Translations under genes and position numbers: made by a program
In this document: positions 1-5,885 of the stretch, in pieces
How positions within the stretch are numbered: the first letter of the stretch is position 1
Layout: each line of letters starts with the position of its first letter
The notes under the pieces: generated by a model
What the model saw: the letters and a program-made list of their open reading frames with translations, nothing else
Told to the model about the DNA's origin: nothing
Databases searched by the model: none
Source of the DNA: JAAFIP01 sp043777795
Lineage (GTDB): Bacteria > Pseudomonadota > Gammaproteobacteria > Burkholderiales > Burkholderiaceae_C
Assembly: GCA_043777795.1 (NCBI GenBank)
Contig: JAYWHJ010000291.1
Span: forward strand, 1 to 7,054
Direction of reading: 5' to 3'
DNA: 7,054 nucleotides

Positions 1-648
1 GAAAGATGCCATGAACAGCACCGAGATGAGCGGCACGCCGCGAATCAGCTCGACGTAGACCACGCACAAGCTTTTGATAGCTGGCATGTCTGAGCGCCGC
101 CCCAGCGCCACCGCCACGGCGATAGGAAACGCCAAGGTCATGGAGATCACCGTGAGCATGATGGTCAACGGCAGGCCACCCCACTGGTCGGTGGGCACTT
201 TGGTCAAGCCCAGCACACCGCCACCCATGAGGGTAAAAAACGCCGCAAGCACGATCAGCCACAACACTGGCAACCAAGCCTTCCAGAACCGCGGGCTGCA
301 ACTGCCCACCACCAAGCCCAGCAGCGCCAGCGTGGCAATCACCGGCCGCCAGTGCTCCGCCTGCGGATAGCGGCCCAGCACAATAAAGCGTGCTTTCTCA
401 TTGATCACACCCCAGCACGCGCCTATACCGCGCGCGGCCTGGCACATGTCGGCGTTGGCTTGGGTTACCGCGTTGAACACGCCCCAGTCCAGCACGCCAT
501 ACGTCGCCCAGGCCAGCACGCCCACGATCAGCAAGGACATGACCGCGTTGGGCAGGCTGGAGAATAAATTGCTGCGAATCCACGGCGTTAGCCCTTCGGT
601 TTTTACCGGGGCGGTGCGTGCAGGCAGCGATACGAAGACATCCGTCAT
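1..648 (-). CDS. aapM: General L-amino acid ABC transporter permease AapM (C-terminal part missing)
   Basis: This is the second inner-membrane permease of an Aap-type (polar and general L-amino acid) ABC transporter. The window holds the first 216 codons; the reading frame is still open at the left edge. It starts with ATG at 648, only 6 nt after the aapQ stop, so the two are surely cotranscribed. The N-terminus (MTDVFVSLPARTAP) is followed by a first hydrophobic segment at about residues 35-50. A cysteine-containing periplasmic stretch follows (residues around CQAARGIGACWGVI and then RFIVLGRYP), which I recognise as characteristic of AapM proteins. Further hydrophobic segments come next. The last part (VYVELIRGVPLISVLFMASF) is the start of the conserved HisM/GlnP-type permease domain. 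The EAA loop that contacts the ATPase would lie beyond the edge. Full-length relatives are somewhat under 400 residues, so about 40 percent is missing. The family call is firm; the substrate range is inferred. Confidence 0.93.
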   Translation of the reverse strand, partial: MTDVFVSLPARTAPVKTEGLTPWIRSNLFSSLPNAVMSLLIVGVLAWATYGVLDWGVFNAVTQANADMCQAARGIGACWGVINEKARFIVLGRYPQAEHWRPVIATLALLGLVVGSCSPRFWKAWLPVLWLIVLAAFFTLMGGGVLGLTKVPTDQWGGLPLTIMLTVISMTLAFPIAVAVALGRRSDMPAIKSLCVVYVELIRGVPLISVLFMASF

Positions 649-654
649 GGTGGC

Positions 655-1869
655 CTACCTTTCCTTGATGGCCGCGCGGGCGTTAAACCAGTTCATGAAC
701 CCGGAGGTCACCAAAGAAGTGGTCAGGTAAATGGCCATGATGATGGCAATACACTCCACCGCACGACCCGTCTGGTTGAGCGAGGTATTGGCAATCGACA
801 CCACATCGGGGTAGCCCACCGCGACGGCCAGAGAGGAGTTTTTGGTGAGGTTTAAAAACTGGTTGGTCATCGGCGGAATGATGACCCGCAGCGCTTGCGG
901 CAGCACCACCAGGCGCATGGACTGTCCACGCGACAGGCCCAGCGAGGCACTGGCCTCATGCTGGCCCAGCGACACCGATGCGATACCGCCGCGCACCACC
1001 TCGGCCACAAAAGCCGAGGTATACAACACCAGACCGATCGTGACGGCCAGGTACTCGGGCGACAGCGCGCCGCCGCCCTCCACCTGGGTTTCGGTCAGCT
1101 TGGGGATATTCCACTGCGCAGGTGCGCCACCGGCCAGCCAGCCGACGATGGCACCAGCCACCACCAACGCGATCGACACCCACAGTACCGGCCGCGCTTT
1201 GCCGGTCTGTTCAAAATGTGTGCGGGCGCTGCGGGCATAGAGATAGGCCAGAGCACCACCCCCACACGCCCCAACGAGCGCCAAGGTCTGTCCCAGCTGC
1301 CACACTGGGCTCGGGAACGAAAAGCCGTTTTTACTCAGGAAAAACAGGTTGCTGACATTCAGCGCGTTTTCTACCTGCGGCAGATACTCGGTAAACAGCA
1401 AGTACCACATCAGCAACTGCAGCAGCACCGGAATGTTGCGGAACATCTCTACATAGCCATAACACATGCCGCGCACCAGCGCATTGCGCGAGAAGCGGCC
1501 CACACCCAGCAAGGTTCCCAGGATGGTGGTCAGCACGATGCCAATCACTGCCACCCGTAAAGTATTCACCACACCGACCAAAAATGCCTTCCAGTAAGCG
1601 TTATTTGAGTCGTAGCCTATCCAGTCTTCACCAATATCAAAACCAGCGGGTTGCCATAAAAAGTCAAAACCACTCTGAATACCCCGGGCCTTCATATTGC
1701 CCAGCGTGTTGGAGATCAGCAGCCAGATCAAAAAAGCGATGACTGACAGTGCCACCACTTGGTAGATGACACCCCGCGCCTGCTTGCTACGCCACGAAAA
1801 CGCGCTACGGCGCGCGCGAGGCGCCGCACGTGCAGGTATCAAACCTGGGTTGGAAGAAGTGTCTGACAT
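655..1869 (-). CDS. aapQ: General L-amino acid ABC transporter permease AapQ
   Basis: This is the first inner-membrane permease of the Aap transporter. It pairs with AapM to form the channel for amino acids delivered by AapJ and powered by AapP. The 404 residues match the usual length of AapQ. A basic cytoplasmic N-terminus (residues 1-33) precedes a membrane segment at about 34-53. The conserved permease domain begins with the stretch NTLRVAVIG near residue 102, and YVEMFRNIPVLLQLL (139-153) is typical of polar amino-acid permeases. A large insert with two extra hydrophobic segments (about 190-250) follows, as is usual in AapQ. The ATPase-coupling EAA loop is at 304-324 (EASASLG, then LP at 323-324); the second Ala of EAA is Ser, a mild variation. 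The start ATG at 1869 has only a weak upstream AGG. The gene lies 109 bp after aapJ, separated from it by a terminator-like hairpin, so expression is probably lower than that of aapJ. Confidence 0.96.
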   Translation of the reverse strand: MSDTSSNPGLIPARAAPRARRSAFSWRSKQARGVIYQVVALSVIAFLIWLLISNTLGNMKARGIQSGFDFLWQPAGFDIGEDWIGYDSNNAYWKAFLVGVVNTLRVAVIGIVLTTILGTLLGVGRFSRNALVRGMCYGYVEMFRNIPVLLQLLMWYLLFTEYLPQVENALNVSNLFFLSKNGFSFPSPVWQLGQTLALVGACGGGALAYLYARSARTHFEQTGKARPVLWVSIALVVAGAIVGWLAGGAPAQWNIPKLTETQVEGGGALSPEYLAVTIGLVLYTSAFVAEVVRGGIASVSLGQHEASASLGLSRGQSMRLVVLPQALRVIIPPMTNQFLNLTKNSSLAVAVGYPDVVSIANTSLNQTGRAVECIAIIMAIYLTTSLVTSGFMNWFNARAAIKER

Positions 1870-1910
1870 AGAAAGAAGCCTGACCTTAGAAAACGAGGCC
1901 TGAACGAAAA

Positions 1911-1950
1911 ACGGGCCGCATCGTGCGTAGGCTTACGCGGATGGGCCCGT
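1911..1950 (-). terminator. Terminator-like stem-loop between aapJ and aapQ (attenuator or mRNA stabiliser)
   Basis: Read on the minus strand, the hairpin begins 28 nt after the aapJ stop. The lower stem pairs 1911-1917 with 1944-1950 (ACGGGCC/GGCCCGT). One bulged base (1918) separates it from 4 more pairs (1919-1922 with 1940-1943). After a small internal loop comes a top stem of 5 pairs (GCGTA/TACGC, 1925-1929 with 1934-1938) closed by a 4-nt loop. The minus-strand base at 1911 and those just after it form a short T run (TTTTT, 1911-1907). Because aapQ follows in the same operon, it probably acts as a partial terminator or 3' stabiliser that gives more AapJ than permease. Confidence 0.8.
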
Positions 1951-1978
1951 CAAAAGGGAGTGCGAAGTGAAGCTGAAA

Positions 1979-3016
1979 TTAACGCACTGGGGGTGCGTAC
2001 ATCAAACCGCCTTTATTCCATTGGTTATTGCTACCGCGCGGCAATGCCAGCGCTGTCTTGGGGCCTACGTTGCGCTCAAAAATCTCGCCGTAGTTACCCA
2101 CAGCCTTGATGGCGCGCACCAGCCAGTCTTTATCCAAGCCCAGCAGCTTGCCGGTGTCCTCGGTGCTGCCCGTCAGGCGGCCCACTACCGGGTCTTTGCT
2201 GTCTTTGGCCATGGCGTCGACGTTAGCTTGGGTCAGGTCGTATTCTTCCGCTTCGACCAGGCCATGCACCACCCACTTGACGATGGCAAACCACTCGTCG
2301 TCACCACGGCGCACCATGGGGCCCAGTGGCTCTTTGGAGATCAACTCTGGCAGGATCAAATGCTCTTTGGGGTCTTTGGCTTCTTTGTTGCGCACAGAGG
2401 CCAGGCCCGAGGCATCCGTGGTGTAGGCTTGGCAGCGGCCAGAGAAATAGGCGGCGTTGACGGCCTCTTGCTTTTCAAACACCACAGGCTTCATGCCCAG
2501 GTTGTTGGCTTTACTGTAGTCGGTAAGGTTTTTCTCGGTGGTAGTGCCAGACTGCACGCACACCGTAGCGCCCTTCAGGCTCTTGGCGCTTTTAACTTTG
2601 CCTTTTACAGGCACCATGAAGCCTTGGCCGTCATAGTAGGTCACCGCCGTCATATGCAGGCCCAGTGAGGCATCGCGTGTGAGGGAGAACGTGGTGTTGC
2701 GGCTCAACACGTCGACTTCGCCAGACTGCAAGGCTGTGAAGCGCTGCTGTGCGTTCAGCGGAACCCACTTGACTTTGCTGGCATCGCCCAGCACGGCGGC
2801 GGCGAAGGCTTTGCAATGGTCTACGTCCATACCGGACCAAGCGCCATTACTGTCTGCAACCGAAAATCCCGCCAGACCCACATTGACACCACACACCACT
2901 TGGCCACGGGCTTTGATAGCGTCCAGAGTTTTGCCGGCGTGCGCGGGCAGGGCGGTAATAGCCAGAGCGGCAGCGGCTGCAGACAGCAGACCGAGTTTTT
3001 GAATGTGTTTGAACAT
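1979..3016 (-). CDS. aapJ: General L-amino acid ABC transporter periplasmic binding protein AapJ
   Basis: This is the periplasmic solute-binding protein that captures L-amino acids and hands them to AapQM. I place the start at ATG 3016 (345 residues). A GGAG ribosome site lies at 3026-3023 with a 6-nt spacer, while the upstream in-frame TTG at 3028 would overlap that site. The N-terminus MFKHIQKLGLLS continues into an alanine-rich hydrophobic core ending ALPAHA, a clear Sec signal peptide with likely cleavage after residue 27. The mature protein begins GKTLDAIKARG, typical of family 3 solute-binding proteins. Conserved ligand-region segments are visible: DVLSRNTTFSLTRD, CVQSGTTTEKNL, and YTTDASGLASVR. 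The C-terminus WNKGGLMYAPPVR is characteristic of AapJ. It is the first gene of the aapJQM(P) operon. The sequence shows family membership; broad substrate specificity is inferred from characterised rhizobial Aap. Confidence 0.96.
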   Translation of the reverse strand: MFKHIQKLGLLSAAAAALAITALPAHAGKTLDAIKARGQVVCGVNVGLAGFSVADSNGAWSGMDVDHCKAFAAAVLGDASKVKWVPLNAQQRFTALQSGEVDVLSRNTTFSLTRDASLGLHMTAVTYYDGQGFMVPVKGKVKSAKSLKGATVCVQSGTTTEKNLTDYSKANNLGMKPVVFEKQEAVNAAYFSGRCQAYTTDASGLASVRNKEAKDPKEHLILPELISKEPLGPMVRRGDDEWFAIVKWVVHGLVEAEEYDLTQANVDAMAKDSKDPVVGRLTGSTEDTGKLLGLDKDWLVRAIKAVGNYGEIFERNVGPKTALALPRGSNNQWNKGGLMYAPPVR

Positions 3017-3022
3017 TGATTT

Positions 3023-3026
3023 CTCC
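3023..3026 (-). promoter_or_regulatory. aapJ ribosome binding site
   Basis: The minus strand reads TTTTTGGAGAAATCAATG, with GGAG 6 nt before the ATG at 3016. This site decides the start against the TTG at 3028. The same TTTTGGAG leader precedes the dehydrogenase start at 3954 and the phasin start at 6622. Confidence 0.85.
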
Positions 3027-3063
3027 AAAAATTAAACACCGGCAGGTGTATGCGTGACCATCA

Positions 3064-3079
3064 TGCATAAAACATACCA
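3064..3079 (-). promoter_or_regulatory. Possible sigma-54 (RpoN) promoter of the aap operon
   Basis: The minus strand reads TGGTATGTTTTATGCA. It has the essential GG (3078-3077) and GC (3066-3065) separated by exactly 10 nt, and matches the sigma-54 consensus TGGCACG-N4-TTGCA at most positions (three differences). Transcription would start near 3053, giving a leader of about 37 nt before aapJ. I do not see a clear NtrC-type enhancer upstream, so this is tentative; a sigma-70 promoter remains possible. Confidence 0.35.
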
Positions 3080-3093
3080 AGAGTACGATGGTA

Positions 3094-3114
3094 GCGCAGG
3101 CGCAGCGCCCGCGC
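3094..3114 (-). repeat. GC-rich imperfect palindrome upstream of aapJ
   Basis: A 21-bp near-symmetric GC-only stretch (GCGC, mismatch, GGCGC, centre at 3104, GCGCC, mismatch, GCGC) lies in the 179-bp gap between the dehydrogenase stop and aapJ. It has no T run on either side, so it is not a normal intrinsic terminator. It could be a protein site upstream of the aap promoter or a weak barrier to read-through. No function can be assigned from sequence. Confidence 0.35.
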
Positions 3115-3195
3115 AGCAGCTGCACGCCTCTGTTTAACTAGGAAAAACCCTCTGGCAACAATTCACAAAACACCGGCCTGTTTACCTGAGCAAGA

Positions 3196-3954
3196 TTATT
3201 TCGGAGCCAAGCGAATCGCACCGTCCAGGCGAATCGTCTCGCCGTTGAGCAGGTCGTTTTCAAAAATATGCACGGCCAGTTTGGCGTAGTCTTGCGGCGT
3301 GCCCAAGCGGCTCGGGAACGGCACTGCGGCGGCCAATGCGTCTTGCACCTCTTTGGGCATGCCAAACATCATCGGCGTGCCCATGATGCCGGGGGCAATG
3401 GTCATGTTACGGATACCGTTGCGCGACAGGTCGCGGGCGATCGGCAAAGTCATGCCTACAATGCCACCTTTGGACGCGCTGTAGGCGGCTTGGCCGATTT
3501 GGCCGTCATAGGCTGCAACCGATGCGGTGCTGATCATGCAGCCGCGCTCCAAGGTGGCCTCGGGCTCGTTTTTGCACATGGCGTCGGATGCCAGGCGGAT
3601 CATGTTGAAGCTGCCGATCAGGTTGATGGTGACAGTCTTTTTAAATGCATCAAAATTGTGCGGGCCGTTTTTACCCACGGTTTTCTCAGCGCTGGCAATG
3701 CCTGCGCAGTTAACCAAGCCTATCAGCTTGCCCATGCTCACGGCTTTGGCCACCACGGCCTGGCCGTCCTGCTCGCTGGTCACGTCGCATTTGACAAACG
3801 CGCCGCCAATCTCCTTGGCCACCGCCTCACCCTTGTCAACCTGCATGTCGGCGATCACCACGACGCCGCCTTTGCTAGCCAGCATGCGCGCGGTGCCTTC
3901 ACCCAAGCCCGATGCGCCGCCGGTGACGATAAATACTTTGCCGTTGATGTCCAT
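3196..3954 (-). CDS. SDR-family 3-hydroxyacyl-CoA dehydrogenase (HSD10/HADH2-like)
   Basis: A short-chain dehydrogenase of 252 residues that probably oxidises 3-hydroxyacyl-CoA, or 2-methyl-3-hydroxybutyryl-CoA in isoleucine breakdown, with NAD. The Rossmann motif TGGASGLG is at residues 11-18. Asp36 at the end of the second strand (VVVIAD) favours NAD over NADP. NCAG is at 82-85. The catalytic set is Ser145, Tyr158 and Lys162 (YSASK), with Asn111 as the likely fourth member. The segment from TASVAAYDGQ through YSASKGGIVG to MTLPIARDL is strikingly like human HSD10 (HSD17B10) and its bacterial relatives, so I prefer this over FabG. Length is normal and there is no signal peptide, so it is cytoplasmic. 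GGAG at 3965-3962 lies 7 nt before the ATG. It appears monocistronic, ending 179 bp before aapJ on the same strand with no clear terminator. A 16-bp palindrome 49 bp upstream of its start probably controls it. The exact substrate is inferred. Confidence 0.92.
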   Translation of the reverse strand: MDINGKVFIVTGGASGLGEGTARMLASKGGVVVIADMQVDKGEAVAKEIGGAFVKCDVTSEQDGQAVVAKAVSMGKLIGLVNCAGIASAEKTVGKNGPHNFDAFKKTVTINLIGSFNMIRLASDAMCKNEPEATLERGCMISTASVAAYDGQIGQAAYSASKGGIVGMTLPIARDLSRNGIRNMTIAPGIMGTPMMFGMPKEVQDALAAAVPFPSRLGTPQDYAKLAVHIFENDLLNGETIRLDGAIRLAPK

Positions 3955-3996
3955 GAGATAACTCCAAAAAGGGATGAGATGAGAGGAAAGACGAGG

Positions 3997-4018
3997 TTGA
4001 CGTTGACGTTAACGTCAA
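3997..4018. promoter_or_regulatory. Perfect 16-bp palindromic operator with an extra half-site, in the divergent dehydrogenase/GNAT region
   Basis: TTGACGTTAACGTCAA at 4003-4018 is a perfect palindrome, and a further TTGACG half-site abuts it at 3997-4002. It sits 49 bp upstream of the dehydrogenase ATG (minus) and 83 bp upstream of the GNAT ATG (plus). From memory it resembles the operator of LiuR, a MerR-family regulator of branched-chain amino acid and acyl-CoA catabolism in proteobacteria. That would fit an HSD10-like enzyme. The palindrome is directly visible; the regulator is inferred. I cannot fix the -10 and -35 boxes with certainty. Confidence 0.7.
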
Positions 4019-4100
4019 GTAGCCTTCGATTATCGCGCAAGTTTGGCACGCAGTTTGCTGCCTCACATTGTCCTTTCACAGCCTCCACATTGCCTCATTT

Positions 4101-4556
4101 ATGCATATTCACATCGACGATCTTCAGGGCCCCGAAATTTATGCGCTGTTGCAAGAGCATCTGCGCAGCATGGCCTTGCATTCACCGCCCGAAAGCGTGC
4201 ATGCCCTGGACATCAATGCACTGCGCAGCCCCGAGATCACGTTTTGGACCGCGTGGGACGGCGCCTCTTTGCTCGGCTGTGGTGCTCTCAAAGAACTGGA
4301 CGCGACGCACGCCGAGCTCAAGTCCATGCGCACCGCGTCTGCGCATCTGAAGCAAGGCGTGGCGCAGGCGGTGCTGAGCCATATTCTGGGGCAGGCGCGG
4401 GGCCGGTCTTACCAGCGTTTAAGCCTGGAAACAGGTTCGATGGAGGCCTTTGCCCCAGCGCGCAATCTGTACGCCAAAAATGGCTTTACTTATTGCGGGC
4501 CTTTTGCTGACTATGCATTGGATCCGTACAGTGTGTTTATGACCAAGTTGCTGTAA
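4101..4556 (+). CDS. GNAT-family N-acetyltransferase (YsnE-like)
   Basis: A small cytoplasmic acetyl-CoA-dependent N-acyltransferase. I choose ATG 4101 (151 residues, MHIHIDDLQGPEI), because the only earlier in-frame start is TTG 4068 and its added residues look unlike the family. No good Shine-Dalgarno precedes either start, so the start is less certain than the family. The GNAT fold is recognisable. A beta strand TFWTAWDGASLLGCGAL is at about 48-63. Motif A follows (AELKSMRTASAHLKQGVAQ, 71-89), whose KQGVA part is the acetyl-CoA pyrophosphate loop. Then come LSLETG (107-112), FAPARNLYAKNGF (117-129) and CGPFADY (132-138). These match the YsnE/PhnO-like uncharacterised acetyltransferases; the substrate is unknown. 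It is divergent from the dehydrogenase and may share its palindromic control region. No terminator follows; a TTTTGC repeat begins 11 nt after the stop. Confidence 0.88.
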   Translation: MHIHIDDLQGPEIYALLQEHLRSMALHSPPESVHALDINALRSPEITFWTAWDGASLLGCGALKELDATHAELKSMRTASAHLKQGVAQAVLSHILGQARGRSYQRLSLETGSMEAFAPARNLYAKNGFTYCGPFADYALDPYSVFMTKLL

Positions 4557-4567
4557 GTTTGGCTGTT

Positions 4568-4591
4568 TTTTGCTTTTGCTTTTGCTTTTGC
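4568..4591 (+). repeat. Hexanucleotide tandem repeat TTTTGC x4
   Basis: Four perfect copies of TTTTGC lie directly downstream of the GNAT stop, preceded by two extra T. It is non-coding and AT-rich compared with its surroundings. Copy number may vary between strains through slipped-strand mispairing. It could weakly aid transcription ending but has no adjoining stem. Confidence 0.85.
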
Positions 4592-4682
4592 ACTGGATCA
4601 TGGCGAATGTTTCACTGTCAATGCAGGAAATACTTCTCCAACACAGCGTGTCTTACCCCGCAGAACGCCAACTATCTTCGCT

Positions 4683-4787
4683 GCCCAGGTGTGTGGTTTG
4701 GACGGCGTAGCGGCATAAAGGGGGAGTAGTCGGCCATAGGCCGACACGGAGGACAGCCGCGCAGCCGTCCAAACCACGCACCTGGGC
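4683..4787. repeat. 105-bp imperfect palindrome (extragenic repeat or structured RNA candidate)
   Basis: The outer arms, 4683-4706 and 4764-4787, are 24 nt long and complementary at 23 of 24 positions; the exception (4692/4778) is a G-T type pair in one orientation. After a 3x3 internal loop, 4710-4714 pairs with 4756-4760 (GCGGC/GCCGC). The tip carries a separate perfect hairpin, GTCGGCC-ATA-GGCCGAC (4729-4745). The arms flank only 57 bp, with no transposase and no visible target-site duplication. The form suits a palindromic dispersed repeat; an RNA role is possible. The structure is directly visible, the class is inferred. Confidence 0.85.
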
Positions 4788-4899
4788 TTACAGGCCATAT
4801 GGATGTGCAAACAAAACCCCTGGCCGTACAAGCACTCACGGGCATCATCACCTAAGGCGAATCTTCCTAACCCACTGTATTTCAGTTGGATAATGCGGC

Positions 4900-5856
4900 A
4901 TGCTTTTGTACCCCCATCTTCAACGCACCGCCACACTCGTCCCATTGGTGCTGGCAGCGCTGCTGGCCGCTTGCACTACCACCTTACCTGTCACCGTGCC
5001 CGGCACGCCTGGCACACCATCTACCGGCACACCCACCGCGACTGTGGCGCCACCTGTGGTCATTGTCCCCAAGCGGCCACCCAAAATCGGCTTGGCCCTG
5101 GGCGGTGGCGCGGCGCGGGGGTTTGCGCATGTGGGAGTGATTGCGGCGCTGGAAGAGGCGGGCATCAAGCCCGACTTGGTGGTGGGCACCTCAGCAGGCA
5201 GCTTGGTCGCGGCTATTTATGCCACCGGCAAAACTGCGGCCCAGCTGCAGCAGGTGGCGCTGGCGATGGAGGAGTCCGAGATCACCGACTGGACGCTGCC
5301 GTTTTTTGGCCGAGGTGTGCTGCGCGGCGATGCACTGGCCCGCTACATCAACGTGCAGGTGAACAACAAGCCCATCGAGAGCATGGTGGTGCCATTGGGT
5401 ATTGTCGCGACCGACCTGCGCACCGGCGCGGGTACGCTGTTCCAGCGGGGCGACACCGGCATGGCGGTGCGCGCGTCCAGCGCAGTGCCTTCGGTGTTTA
5501 ACCCAGTGAAAATTGGCGCGGTGGAGTATGTGGATGGCGGCTTGGTGTCTCCCGTGCCGGTGCGTTATGCGCGCCAGATGGGCGCAGAGCTGGTGATCGC
5601 GGTGGACATATCGTCTGTCCCAGAGGGCAATGCGTCAGACAACCAACTGGCGATCTTGCTGCAAACCTTTGCCATCATGGGCAAAAGCATCAACAGTTTT
5701 GAGCTGAAAGAGGCCGAGCTGGTCGTGCGGCCGGAGCTGGCGGGCGTAAAGGGTGGCGACTTTACATCGCGCCGCCGGTCGATCGAGGCGGGTAAGCTGG
5801 CGATGCAGCGTGCGATGCCGCAACTGAAAGCCTTGATCGAATCAAAAAGCAGATAA
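4900..5856 (+). CDS. Patatin-like phospholipase family lipoprotein (RssA-like)
   Basis: A 318-residue serine lipid hydrolase of the bacterial patatin family with a lipoprotein export signal. The N-terminus has a hydrophobic stretch (about 11-24) ending in the lipobox LLAAC, with Cys25 as the likely lipidated residue. A Thr/Pro-rich linker (about 26-58) tethers the catalytic domain. The domain starts at PKIGLALGGGAARG (61-74), where the glycine-rich run forms the oxyanion hole. The nucleophile is Ser98 in GTSAG (96-100), and the catalytic Asp is Asp212 in DGG (212-214). Both members of the Ser-Asp dyad are therefore present. The core resembles E. coli RssA and related NTE-type patatins. ATG 4900 is the earliest possible start because an in-frame stop (TAA) lies at 4891; the ribosome site (GGA at 4888-4890) is weak. 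It stands alone on the plus strand, followed by a hairpin. The membrane it is anchored in, and its lipid substrate, are unknown. Confidence 0.92.
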   Translation: MLLYPHLQRTATLVPLVLAALLAACTTTLPVTVPGTPGTPSTGTPTATVAPPVVIVPKRPPKIGLALGGGAARGFAHVGVIAALEEAGIKPDLVVGTSAGSLVAAIYATGKTAAQLQQVALAMEESEITDWTLPFFGRGVLRGDALARYINVQVNNKPIESMVVPLGIVATDLRTGAGTLFQRGDTGMAVRASSAVPSVFNPVKIGAVEYVDGGLVSPVPVRYARQMGAELVIAVDISSVPEGNASDNQLAILLQTFAIMGKSINSFELKEAELVVRPELAGVKGGDFTSRRRSIEAGKLAMQRAMPQLKALIESKSR

Positions 5857-5859
5857 AAA

Positions 5860-5885
5860 AAAGCCAAGTCTTACGACTTGGCTTT
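5860..5885 (-). terminator. Intrinsic terminator, best suited to minus-strand transcription
   Basis: A perfect 11-bp stem, AAAGCCAAGTC (5860-5870) and GACTTGGCTTT (5875-5885), has the 4-nt loop TTAC. On the minus strand the stem leads straight into a run of eight T (complement of the A run at 5862-5855). On the plus strand only TTT follows. It therefore ends transcripts arriving from the phasin side most effectively, while its stem, directly after the patatin stop, may also serve that gene as a two-way terminator between convergent genes. Confidence 0.85.

Larger units (their letters stand above)
4557..4899. other. 343-bp intergenic region without a convincing gene
   Basis: Between the GNAT stop and the patatin start I see no convincing gene. 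It contains a TTTTGC tandem repeat (4568-4591) and a 105-bp palindrome (4683-4787). The minus strand stays open for 115 codons across 4598-4945, but that frame runs through both palindrome arms, overlaps the patatin start and matches no family I know. No clear promoter for the patatin gene could be fixed; GGATAAT at 4888-4894 is a -10-like sequence immediately before its start. Confidence 0.7.

Noticed and set aside
1967..2668. Plus-strand open frame of 233 codons opposite aapJ
   Set aside because: It is a mirror of the aapJ coding frame; aapJ has a signal peptide, family motifs and a good ribosome site, and this frame has none.
3017..3028. Upstream TTG start of aapJ at 3028
   Set aside because: It overlaps the GGAG ribosome site and adds four residues before a normal signal peptide; ATG 3016 is correctly spaced.
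3268..4350. Plus-strand open frame of 360 codons opposite the dehydrogenase and running into the GNAT gene
   Set aside because: It lies antisense to a well-supported SDR gene and then out of frame with the GNAT gene. Its composition (His, Gly, Ala, Val rich) is typical of a GC-rich mirror frame, with no recognisable domain.
4568..4591. CRISPR-like array
   Set aside because: Units are 6 bp without spacers; no cas gene is nearby.
4683..4787. Insertion sequence or MITE with 24-bp terminal inverted repeats
   Set aside because: No direct target duplication flanks the arms, no transposase is present, and the pairing continues inside the element. A mobile origin is kept only as a hypothesis.
4598..4945. 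Minus-strand open frame of 115 codons through the 105-bp palindrome
   Set aside because: It crosses both arms of the palindrome, overlaps the patatin start and has no recognisable domain or ribosome site. It is best explained as a repeat that happens to lack stops.
4803..5501. Plus-strand open frame of 232 codons overlapping the patatin gene
   Set aside because: It is a shifted frame of the patatin gene, rich in Arg, Gly, His and Cys, without motifs; the patatin frame has the full catalytic dyad.
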